A stretch of 64,000 nt of DNA from positions 248,001-312,000 of the forward strand of contig JAVTVJ010000771.1 in NCBI GenBank assembly GCA_034509425.1. The letters are read 5' to 3'. Of this stretch, positions 1-9,859 are shown in pieces. The notes beneath the pieces are model-generated. The model made no database searches, had not been told where the DNA came from, and saw only the letters and a list, made by a program, of their open reading frames with translations. The position numbers and the translations under genes are program-made. Every line of letters begins with the position of its first letter. Position 1 is the first letter of the stretch. The stretch comes from Eopsaltria australis (Eukaryota > Chordata > Aves > Passeriformes > Petroicidae).

Positions 1-1640
1 AGTTTCCCATTCCAAGGGAGGCTCCTGCCTTCCTTAACTGACGCCTGTCCTTCAAACCAAGACAAATAGGCAGTGGTGCAAGCAGCTCTCGCTGAACTTT
101 ATCCTTAGCACTGCCAACGTGAATTCGGTTGGCAGGCCAGTGGCAGCCGCACTCCTCTCATCGTCTGTACGCTGCACACACAAGCCCTGTACCGTGCGGC
201 TTCGTGCTTTGCCTTATGTGAGCCGCGGCACTTTTGTTCTCTTGGTGTGGCGAATTGTCCCCTACTTCTCGCACAGAACGCTGTGCCGGCAGCCAACGCT
301 GCTAAGCCATGCTTCAGCCGAAAGACGCTCGGGCCGTGCACTGACCTCAGCCCGTATTGCGCCTCTCTTGCCGTCTGAATCTAAAAGGAAAGCTTTTCAG
401 CTACGGCTCACTCGGAGACCTGTGCCAGGATAACACGGCTGCTCGCAGCTCGCCCCTGCAACTTGTGCAAACTCGTATTTGCACCTCATTCCAGCCCTTT
501 TTCTTCTACCGCCTGCAGAGCGCCATCCCAGCCCGGTGCTCTCTGCACGGCCCCTGTCACGGCGAAGGAGCGCCGCACACATTCTAGCCTCGCAACGACC
601 AAAGATCCGGCTGGCCGGCTGGCCGAGGAAAAAGAGCCAGGATTAAAACGTCTGCTTCCTCACCCCTTCCCGTCGACCGGCTTTGTGGTGCTGCTTGGAA
701 AGTCTCGGACGTTGAAAGACTAACGCTGCAAGTGCTTCTTTCCTGGCACAGCTCGCTGAGCGACAGCTAGATGCACAGCTTGGAATCTGCGAAGCAGAGT
801 ATCACTGTACCACGAGCTGAGGGAAAACCGTCCATAGCACGCTGCGGATGCGTGCAGCAGAGACGGCGAAAAGCGGCAAAGCTGAATGCCGTCGCTGAGT
901 TTCAGTTGTGTCCAAGTCACATTGGGCGAAGAGCGAAGCCGCAGGGAACCGGGCTTCTTTGCGCAGTGTGCACACTGCAAGAGGAGCGGGCCTGACAGTC
1001 TCTTGCCCTGCCGATGTTGCGTTTGAGCCACAAGATGGCGCTGTCGACTCGCAAAAGAAGGAAACGCTCCGAGGACAGCTCGAAACCTCTCCGAGGCTAG
1101 AGCCGCCTTGGAAACGTCCCTGCTCTCAAGCGTCCTGTTGCCAGCGCGAAAAGATTTGCCTGATCTTCCTCTCCCAAGTGCGGAGCCTTCTTTGCACCGC
1201 ACTCAAACGGCAAGACGAGCTCCTTTTGCCCTACATGCTTTCCACTCTAGCAGAATCTGGCCACTCGAAAACATCTGGCAAAAACAGAGCTGGCACAAGT
1301 GCCAACTAATAATGCCCTTGCTGTCTGCAGCTTCAGCTGCACCCATCGAGCTAGCCGCACACACCCTGCTCCCGGCACTTTCCTTCTCAGCTCTAGCTAC
1401 CTTCCGAAGCCTTCACTCTCACAGAGTCAGGATGCAAACGGAACAGCACCAGGGACTGCTGACACACTAAACCTCCCAGGACAAAATGCTCAACAGCTTG
1501 GCATATGCCTTCCCACTGAGTTCAGCAGCTCAAACCCAGAGAACTGCCTATTGGCACAAGCCTCTTCATTCATTGAGGCCACTCAAGTGTGCACGTCTAA
1601 ACTTGCTTTCTTTACGGAAGAGTGGTAACCAAAAAAAATG
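1..1640. other. CpG-rich, gene-less block of unknown identity
   Basis: By eye, roughly 1-1300 has about four CpG dinucleotides per 60 bases and moderate GC, far above the rest of the window; density fades by about 1400. Open frames occur on both strands (for example 720-1202 on the minus strand) but overlap each other, match no family I know and lack convincing splice or domain signals, so I treat them as by-products of high CpG content. The block could be a CpG island of a gene lying left of the window, or a young CpG-rich repeat not yet eroded by methylation. I saw no internal tandem period. Confidence 0.5.
1028..1042 (+). promoter_or_regulatory. Candidate CTCF-binding core
   Basis: The sequence CCACAAGATGGCGCT fits the vertebrate CTCF core pattern CCACnAG(G/A)(T/G)GGC. 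It also contains a CAAGATGGC core resembling YY1 sites. It lies inside the CpG-rich block, where an insulator or promoter-associated factor would be plausible. This is only a motif match; occupancy is unknown. Confidence 0.35.
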
Positions 1641-2011
1641 TCATGGCCTCCTCCAAAATACAAAGCATCCAGGGACTGATCCACATGCAGTATGGAATGG
1701 CCAACAATTGCTCCTACCTGGAAGGTGTCAAGAGAGAAGAGTCTTGCTGGACTCTTCCTCCCCAATGACACCTTAACATCTGCTTCAGCAACACTGGCAC
1801 TATATCCTCTGTTTCCCAAAGAAAGGGACTCCAAGTCCCCTGGTGCTGGCCAGCATGGGGTGATTGTTTGGATTCCTGACACTGTCCAAGAGAGAAATGA
1901 GTGGTGGATCAGTGTGGTCCACGGAGAGTCCTCAGGGAGAGACCATTGTAAATCTCACTGGTGAGTTTTACAATATCATTTTTGTGGAGTACACCTGAGA
2001 GGGAATGGGAT
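1641..2011. other. Unannotated spacer with a short unrecognised open frame
   Basis: An open frame at 1692-1964 and a consensus-like donor (GTGAGT at about 1961) give an exon-like appearance. The translation matches no family I recognise and no acceptor or partner exon is evident. I do not call a gene. Confidence 0.3.
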
Positions 2012-2195
2012 GAGATAAAGTGGGGTGGGATGGGATGGGATGGGATGGGATGGGATGTCATGGGATGGGAAGGGATGGGAGGAATGGCATGGTATTGGAT
2101 GGGATGGGATGGGATTTGAGGGAATTGGATGGGATGGAATGGGATGGGATTAGAAGGGATGATTTAGGATGGAATGGGATGGGATGAAATTCGAT
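2012..2195. repeat. GGGAT-type pentamer microsatellite, imperfect
   Basis: The block consists of repeated TGGGA/GGGAT units, nearly perfect at about 2030-2056 and then interrupted by variants such as gtcat, aaggg and gaatt. Gradual decay away from a perfect core is typical of an ageing short tandem repeat. It directly precedes the 190-bp satellite. Confidence 0.85.
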
Positions 2196-2275
2196 GTGGG
2201 GGCAGAGGGGGGCTGGGCAGGTTGGGATGAGGTTGAATCAGGTGGTGCCAGCATTCATTTTCATGACCCTCTTGC

Positions 2276-3081
2276 TGGGAGTGAGGTGCTGATTCCTAAA
2301 ATTCTGCATGGAGCAGGATTTCTCCCAGACCCATGCTACCAGCAACTTGGATTCTGGCTGCCCTTGGGGTGCCTAAACCCTCTGCCAAACTGACATCAAG
2401 AAACTGGGGAGCTGAGTTGTCTTTCACAGGGAAAAGAGCCATTGTTCTTGTCGAAGGCCTGTGTCTCAGAGCAGGCTGCCACCTCCTAAAACTCTGCCTG
2501 GAGCTGGATTTCTCCCAGACTCAAGCTGCCACCAACTAGGACTCTGGCTGCCCTTGGAGTGAGAAATTCCTCCATTAAACTGACATCAGGAATCTGGGGG
2601 ACTGAGTTTTCTTTCACATGGAAAAGGGCCATCGTTCATGTCAAAGTCTCCATGTCTGGGAGCTGGCTGCCGGCTCCAAAGATTCCGCACAGAGCTGGAT
2701 TTCTCCCAGACCCATGCTGCCACCAACTAAGACTCTGGCTGCCCTTGGAGTGCCAAAACCCTCCTCCAAACTGACATCAAGGATCTGGGGCACAGAGTTT
2801 CTTTTGACAGGGAAAAGGGCCCATGTTCATGTCCTGGCCCTAAGGAATGGACCTCACTGCCCCCTCCTAAATTTCCTCAGGGAGCAGGATTCCTCCCAGA
2901 CCCAAGCTGCCACCGGCTAGGATTCTGGCTGCCCTTGGAGTGCCAAACGCCGTATCGAAACTGACATCAAGAATCTGGAGGCAGAGTTTCTTTTTCACAG
3001 AGGAAAGGGCAAGCGTTTGTGTCACAGCCCAAAGGCACAGAGCACGCTGCCCATTCCTAAAATTTCCCACGGAGCTGGATT
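2276..3081. repeat. Satellite block with ~190-bp monomer, about four copies
   Basis: The landmark CTGACATCA recurs at 2390, 2580, 2771 and 2961, giving periods of 190, 191 and 190 bp. Other landmarks recur in register: GATTTCTCCCAGAC, CTCTGGCTGCCCTTGG and TTTCACAGGGAAAAG. A partial monomer precedes the first landmark and another follows the last. Copies differ at many positions, so the array is not being homogenised or is old. A monomer near 190 bp is nucleosome-sized, and similar lengths are known for several avian satellites, including a ~191-bp zebra finch repeat. I cannot tell whether this is the same family. Confidence 0.85.
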
Positions 3082-3545
3082 TCCCTTCATAATAGTGTCT
3101 CCTGTAACTCACTTCCCTTGTACTACCCTTGAACACACATGCAGAAAGACATTTTGTCCCCTAGGCTAGGGAGTGTCGCATAAATGCTCCTTAGCCCAGC
3201 TCTGGAGATGTGGCACTTGAATGCAGTCATGGGTTTCTTCCTGGCCCCCCTGTGCAGGACTGTTCAAACAGGAGGCTGGGTTAAACCCTTCCTCCCTCCT
3301 CAATACTAAATCTTTCTGTTCCATTAAATAAGTTTTTAGACTGTAAAGGCACATGGCCATGTGTGCAGCAGCTCCCACAGCTTTGTCTCTTCCAAAGAGA
3401 GTTCCAGGTATGTAAATGGGTGTAAATTCTCACTCTAAAGTCCTTGTCTGTCTGTGTTTGGCTGCGTGGATCAGACTCTTGTCTGTGTTATGATGTACAG
3501 ATTTATGTGTTCAATGTTGGCAGCTGCTGCCTCTGTTTCGTCAAA
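3082..3545. other. Intergenic spacer
   Basis: No exon, RNA gene or repeat is recognisable between the satellite block and the CR1 fragment. Confidence 0.4.
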
Positions 3546-3745
3546 AATCATCAAGGTTGGAAGAGACCTTCGATGGTCCTCCAGTCCAGCCATCAGTAGC
3601 GCCAACCATAATCACTCCTAAACCATATTCCCAAGAACCACATCCAGATGCCTCAAACTGTCCCAGAGATGGTGACTCCACCCTGGCAGCTTATTCCAAT
3701 GCCTGTCCGGTCTTCCAGTGTGATTTTTTTTTTTGTATATAATGT
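3546..3745 (-). mobile_element. CR1 LINE 3' fragment, minus orientation
   Basis: Read on the + strand the block opens with the reverse complement of a CR1 3' end (atcatcaaggttggaagagacc), followed by the usual landmarks gtccagcc, cagagatggtgactccacc and ttccaatgcctg. A T-run at about 3725-3734 interrupts the similarity. The element is 5'-truncated, as most avian CR1 copies are. Confidence 0.85.
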
Positions 3746-6700
3746 GAACCTCCTCTGGCAAAAGTTCATGTGAGTTCATTTTGAGCTCATGTGATAATCT
3801 AAATGAGGACTCCTGCATGTTTTATTCTCGATTTAAGGTTTGTTACACTTGCAATTAACCTTTATGGTTCTGCTACAAGACTGAAAACAAGATGTTACAG
3901 TTAGACTTTTAAACCCAGCCATTTAAGCTCCTAAATGTGCTGAGCTCTTATTGAGCTTCCTTGTTTAATTATTGGGTGCTAATTTTAAACTCTTTCACAT
4001 CTTGTTGTTTTGTATTTGTCTCTATCCAGTGCTTGACTTTGCCAGCTAGAAATATTTTGAAATGTGTGTTAACATTGATATTGAAGTCAACCCAGGCCAA
4101 CAAGGTTTACTGAAAGCTGCCTTAGGCTTCATGAAGTCTGAATGTGGAAGTTTTGGGACCTACAAAATACTGATTAGGACTCTCGTCCCTATTCTGAGCA
4201 TCCTGGCCTGTGAGATGTTTTGGCACAGATGATTGAGTGTCATGCCTTGTTCTGCCTTCCTGCTTCCCTGTCCCAACACCCCCCTCTGCTTGTGGTTTCA
4301 GGGCTGTTGGATAGCCACAAAATAAGCACCTGCCTCTCTTCCCAATGCATCTCTTCCCTTGTCTTCCCTGTCACCTTCCCCTCTGGTTCCAGCATTTTTC
4401 AGTCAGTAGATGATGAGAATGAGTTTTCTCCTTGCACTGCTCCCTTGATGCTGTCAGTACCCAGCCAAGCACTCTGGCTGCCCTGTCCTCCTGGTAGCCC
4501 TGGATGTCAAAGGAAAGTCCGTGTTTTGTGCTTCAGTGGCTTGAATTTGCCATCTCTGACTCAAGCCAGAGCAATACAAGAACATGAAGTAGAAAATGGG
4601 TCCTGATGGTGCCACTGTGTGGGGTGATTTGGTTTTTGTGCCCTTTAGTTGATGCTCTTACTCTGGTTCCTGGAGATGGGAACCAGGGAAATTATTTTCC
4701 TTCTACTTTGGATGGGAAGACAGAACAGACCAACAGGAGGCTGTTTGAAATGTGTCCTATCTTATTTTGAAATGGCTAAGGGACTCAAATGTCTTATGGC
4801 AGGTGGTTTCAATGTGGGCAGAATCTTTGCTAGTCAGAACAAAATAATTACCCAGAAGCAGTTGGATTTTTAGAAGCAAGCAATTATAATTTGTATGGGA
4901 GTTATTTTCATTCAGACTACAGTAATTGTACAACTCAGACATGCCAAATTCAACTTATGACAAAAGGATAGGGTTTGTTTCCACTTCTAACATAGCAGCT
5001 GTTGCAAATGTCAGGATCCAGTTTTGCAGGGAAGCTGTTAAAAATTACTGTTTTAGTTTTTTACAGTGTCAAAGCCAATATTCTAGATGTGTCCCTGGGC
5101 ATTAATATATCTGATGGATGCTGATTCAAAACACACTCTTGCTGTGACTTGTGACCTCCCAGTAGGATTCTCTCTTTCTAAATCAAATCCAAGCAAAATG
5201 CTTCCTCAGCTTGACAAGGAAATGGACAGTGGGGGAACTGTTCAGGGACCTCATTTGTTACCTGCTGCCTTCTCAACAGCAAGCTCTGCCTGTGTGCAGG
5301 CTCCCAGTAGATAACTTGTAAGCCTGTGTGGCAGTGCTTCCGAGGCAGTAGGAGATTTCAGAAAGCAAATATATGTGGTCTCCTGCACATCTTGTTTTAG
5401 TGAGGGAAATCTGTGTAAGTAAGTGGAATGGAAGAAATGCTGTTAAAATGAAAAAAGCTCTTTTATTACAAGGTAAGGTATTAAAGCACTCATAGTGAAT
5501 CTCTCTGTATTGGTTTGAGGCTAGTATTTAAAAAAAAATATAGCAAAGGAAGAACATTTCCAATTAACAAGGGATAAAAGGAGTAATCCTTCTTGTGGTC
5601 ACCCTCTGTGCAATGTATCCCAATAATGAGCAGATTTGTTTTTCTTCCCTCAGGAGTGTAAACATTTAAAGGAATTACAGAACTCATTGGTGAATCCACA
5701 TTCTTGAATCTAGCAGAGACAAAGCTGAAACACTCCTTTCAGGTGGTCTGGAGGAAAAAAAAAAAACCACAGAAATGGCTTGGACAAATGCTTCATGCTT
5801 TTGGTACCACGAGGGATAAGTGAAGAGTTCTGAGACTGTTGCAGACTGTCTCAGACTAGGCAGGATGTAGGAATATTACACTGGCAGATATTCTACAGAG
5901 ATAAATGACAGAGCCTCTCCCTTCAACAGCAGGATGTGATCTGCAGGGAGCAATGGGACCTTCTGGCACCTGAGGTGGCTGTGTGAGCTGTGGACAGAAG
6001 TGATTCCTGCGTTGGAGTGCTGAGCACTGCAACACTGAAGCATCACGTGTGACCTGGGCTGTCCAGGGAACAGATGTGTCCTCTTGAGCTCCTCTCCTGC
6101 TGTGTTTTATAGTTCCAGGAAGTGATGGAGGTGGTGGGTAAAGTGAAGTGAAATTCAGATGTTCTGCTTGAGAGACGTGGCAAAGACTGAGGTTTCCATT
6201 TACACTTTTTCTGAGTTTTCAGTAAACAGACAAATCTAGTAACTGTAGAAATTTGGCTTCAGCTGTGAACAGACATTTTTGTTTGATTTCTGCTTTAAGC
6301 AACATATTCCTCGTGGAGGATTTTATTCAGCTCAGATTCCCATAATTACTCATGAAACATCCTGTAGTTAGGCCTTACCATCATGTGAGTCCCCAGACTG
6401 GTTATTTTCCTGCCAGCACCAGACTGATCAATGAGGACCTGAGGAAAACATGTTAGACTCTTATGCGAATGCTTTGCAGAGGGAGCTGTAGTGATGTTTG
6501 GGTGAAAATGCTTTAAAACTGCAGGTACTGGTCACAAACTGCCCTTGCTGGTGTTTGATGGCTGTTCTGCAGAATTCAGGTACTGCAGCCCTCCAGGATT
6601 TGAGGATTTGAAGGGTGACTGGTTTTTTTTTTTGAGATTTCTTAACTTTTGATTTTCAAAACTGAGCACAACATCCTTGCTGAATTTTGAGGTAGTAACA

Positions 6701-6979
6701 ACCATGAGGTGGAATGTTGGCAATTTTTGCTCTAAGGAGAAGGATTAATAAACAACTTGTGTTGGGCAAAGGGGAGGGTCTGGAGCTTTGCCTGCGTTAA
6801 CCACGGGGTGGCAGAGGCAATGCAGAGCTGAAAAAGCTGTCAAGGTCCTGAGCATGAGGGGAGAGGGTAAAAGTGTGTCTGTGTGCTGTCAGATGACCAT
6901 CTTTCTTTTCTAGTTGTGTATAAACTCCTTAAAAATCCCTCTAGATCCCTTCTGAATTAGGAGGGGTCTCATGATCATG
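3746..6979. other. AT-rich intergenic DNA
   Basis: The region has only short scattered open frames (for example 4220-4606 +). None has splice-supported partners or recognisable domains. I see no RNA gene or clear repeat. Confidence 0.4.
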
Positions 6980-7043
6980 AAATAAACACTTTGTAGTTCT
7001 GTTCTTGTGTCAAATAAACACTTTGTAGTTCTGTTCTTGTGTC
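6980..7043. repeat. Exact tandem duplication of a 32-bp unit with AATAAA
   Basis: A 32-base unit beginning AAATAAACACTTTG occurs at 6980-7011 and again at 7012-7043 without a difference. Each copy carries AATAAA followed by a GT-rich tract, the arrangement of a polyadenylation site. It lies 5' of the retroviral remnant, so it may derive from the R/U5 part of a decayed LTR, although no LTR borders or primer-binding site could be recognised. Confidence 0.8.
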
Positions 7044-7339
7044 CCTTTCTTCTTCAGTCAACAAACATCTCGAATCAATTTTGCAGCTGCATTTTTAGCC
7101 CAGATGGAACCCCCTCACCCACTGTTTGGCTGTGGCATCTCATGGGGAGTGTCTGATCTGTGGGACAGGTGAGTTCATCCACTTCTGTCACTGGGAGTGT
7201 GCTGGCACCCAACCAGAAAGAGGTGAGGTGGTGGCAAGTTGAATTTCTGTAATTCTACATAATTCACTCAGTTTGGAAATGAGACAAGGTTTAGTGAGAG
7301 GTACTTGATTATCAGAAATCTGGAACAACTGTAGCAAAA

Positions 7340-8460
7340 TTGGTGAGTACCCATGGGTTGTCAAGAAAAAGGACTCTGGATTTGTGTCAAGATACCTGGC
7401 TGGCTGTGACTGCATCTGGAAGCAGAGACCAAAAGGGGCCATCAGTGGGCAGTTTTAACTTTGACTACATAAAATGTTTACTACTAATATTGAAGACCAT
7501 TTCCCAGCTCAGACTGATTTTTGGTGTGTTTGGGGTAATTGATGACATGATGGGTCTGATGGCAATTTACAAGCCAGTCTTACAAGGTAAGGTAAAGAAT
7601 GAGAACAAAACTCACTGCTAATCATGCAAGCTCAGGCAGCTGCTGTACATGTGTCTGTGTTTCCTTTGTTTCCTATTTGCTCTATCACTCCTGTTGCCCT
7701 TTCTGCACCTTCTGCTTGCTCTTCGACAGCTATGCAAGCCCTGCTGGAGAAGGTGACAATTCCTGCTGCAGCACTGGGGGCAAAAGCAATGGTACCATTT
7801 GGTCTGGCAGATTTGGTGGTTTGGCAGCAGCAAATGCCTAAGCTCCAGGAAAGAGTCTGGAGTGAAAGGTTCAGTGAGGGATTGAGGGAATTTTTCCTGC
7901 ATATGACCCTTTTTGTTTGGATGTTTGGTGGTTACTGGAAACTCTATTCACCCCATAAAGATAAAGTGTCGATTATGCAGGAAAATAGAGAACAGTCTGC
8001 TGGATGGTGTGGGCAGAGCCAGACAGTTCCTGTTACCAGACCAAGGCAGGATAAGGTGCCTTAAGATTGTGCTGAAGAGGATTTAAGAAATGGTTAATGG
8101 GACAAAAGGAAAATAATGCTGACAAGGCATTTACTAGGTGGTGGAATGGACCCAGAAACCCTGCAGAAAGGGTCTTTGCTTGTTTCCTTATTGGTAGATC
8201 AAGTGACCCCAGATATTAAGCATTTAAACCAATGTTTTCTGGGCTGGCATGGGCAGCTCATAGAGAAGATATTAATTATTGCAGCATTTGTGTATAATGG
8301 AAGGATGAGGCTGAGATAAGGCAGAAAACAGCAGGAGGAGAAGGCTGGCTTGTTAGCAGCTGCTCTGCAAGGCAGGAATTCCACAGGAAAAAGGGGCAAT
8401 AATGGAAATAAGGGAAATGGAAATATAAATTGGAGAAGTCCAAAGGATTGCTGCAATAAA
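7340..8460 (+). pseudogene. gag-like remnant of ERV
   Basis: The open stretches 7624-8064 and 8116-8319 contain gag-like pieces. The clearest is the run LLVDQVTPDIK at about 8180-8220, followed by a segment ending in VYN, which resembles the C-terminal capsid region of gammaretroviral gag (the ...APDI... to ...VYxNR stretch). Downstream, at about 8340-8460, are basic and Asn/Gly-rich residues where nucleocapsid would lie, without an intact zinc knuckle. Stops and frame changes separate the pieces. The matrix-like part upstream of 7600 is weak. Confidence 0.6.
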
Positions 8461-9059
8461 ACCAAGATACTGTGATCCTGAGATGGGAACTATGAGAACA
8501 ACAAAGCAAAAATCAAATCAATTGGGAGCCGAACAAAAGTGCTGAACAATGATCAGACCAGACCCCCAAGCCCTAGCAGTGGAAGGAGATACAAAAGTAA
8601 TCCCCATGGGGGACTTTAGTGAACCAATTATAGATTAAAAAAATTGGAGATGAAACTTAAGGCATGTCTGATAGATCTCAGTACAATTCATGTGACATTA
8701 ACAACCCCCCACGAAGGATCAACAATTAAAGTAAATGTTGTATGAATAGAAGGTAAAGCTGCCTTTGTACCTAGGATGTGATGGCACAGACACATCCACG
8801 GTCTGATAATAATTCTTTTCCTGCCGTTGGAATCAGCACAAGCAAACTTGGTGGGGAGGTATTTGTTGCACAATTTCGGGCACAGCTGCAGTGTTCACCA
8901 CAAGGAATTTGTGTGTTCACATTGTGACTCTCAGCGGATAATGTACCAAAACGTCATGAGGGCCATGTGACTGAAGGGGGAAAGAAATACCCCAGGAACT
9001 CAGAGGTGTCCTGTGGGTTATTAAGATCAGCTAATCCAGTACAGCTCAAAATGCAGGGA

Positions 9060-9680
9060 GGCAAACCCCCGTCCTTAAAATAGTTCCTGTTATCTTGGGA
9101 AGCCAGGGAAGGTATAAGACCAATAATTGAGGATTTTCTCCCTTGTGATACTCCCTGTAATACTCCTGTCTTGCTGATTAAAACAACCTAAATTAAGCTC
9201 AGGTGGAAGATCAGTTTATAGATTTGCCCAGGACTCTAGTTCCTGATCCTTCAACAGCTATAAACATGATACTGGCTAATGCAAAATGTTTTACAGTAAT
9301 TAATTTGTGCCCAGCTTGTTTCAGTATAATTGTGCAAGCAGAATCTCAGTATAATTTTGCCTTCACCTGGGAAGGAAAACAGTAAACGTGGACTGGATTT
9401 CCTCAAGGGTTTGCAGGATTGTCAACTTTATTTTTGGAAATCCTAGATAGATTTAGAGGAGAGTTGATAACTCTGTATCAATACAGTGTGTGGATGAAGT
9501 GCTAATGGCAAGTACAAATAGGGAAAATTGGAGTACACCTGTAATGCCAGTTGTTTTGACAGCTAAAGGCAATCAAGTCTCCCCAGCCAAATTACAATTC
9601 TGTAAAGAAAAGGGAGGGCATTTCAAAGATCTTTCGGGTTTTTTGTCAGGAAAGGACAGGAAGGTACCAGATGACTGAAC
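9060..9680 (+). pseudogene. Reverse transcriptase-like remnant of ERV
   Basis: Several RT landmarks appear in order. RPIIEDF lies at about 9115-9137. SQYNFAFTWEGKQ lies near the end of the frame 9203-9385, which is closed by TAA at 9383-9385. After that stop comes a TW/FPQGF segment. At 9487-9498 the codons read C-V-D-E where active enzymes carry Y-V/M-D-D, so both the tyrosine and the second catalytic aspartate are lost. The following frame, 9490-9678, has a VSPAKLQFCK segment typical of the palm-to-thumb part of gammaretroviral RT. The piece is clearly inactive. Confidence 0.75.
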
Positions 9681-9734
9681 TAAAATTCCCCAAGATATGT
9701 CTAACCCTACAACTCAGGAATAGAGAAAAGTTGT

Positions 9735-9815
9735 GTACTTTGCACCACCCTCAATCATCAGGGAAAGCTGAAAGAATGAATCAAAGCCTTAAAGACATCA
9801 AAGATTTGTGCAGAG
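9735..9815 (+). pseudogene. Integrase-core fragment of ERV
   Basis: The + strand frame starting at 9743 encodes HHPQSSGKAERMN, matching the end of the retroviral integrase catalytic core, including the conserved glutamate of the DDE triad within GKAER. A stop follows at about 9817. The upstream two-thirds of integrase is absent, which indicates an internal deletion between RT and integrase. Confidence 0.7.
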
Positions 9816-9859
9816 AATAAATGCTATACCTGCATTCCTGTTGCTTTAGTGCACATGAG

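Larger units (their letters stand above)
7340..9850 (+). mobile_element. Decayed endogenous retrovirus internal region (gammaretrovirus-like)
   Basis: Pieces resembling gag, reverse transcriptase and integrase occur in the order expected for a provirus on the + strand. All three are broken by stops and frame changes. The RNase H part and most of integrase are missing, because the RT-like segment is followed within about 80 bases by the end of an integrase core. No env, flanking LTR pair or primer-binding site is recognisable. The copy is old and cannot encode a working product. Extent is approximate: the 5' limit is where gag-like similarity starts, and the 3' limit is just past the integrase-like piece. 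Confidence 0.75.

Noticed and set aside
720..1202. 160-codon minus-strand frame in the CpG-rich block
   Set aside because: It overlaps several equally long frames on the other strand and resembles no known protein. High CpG content lowers stop frequency.
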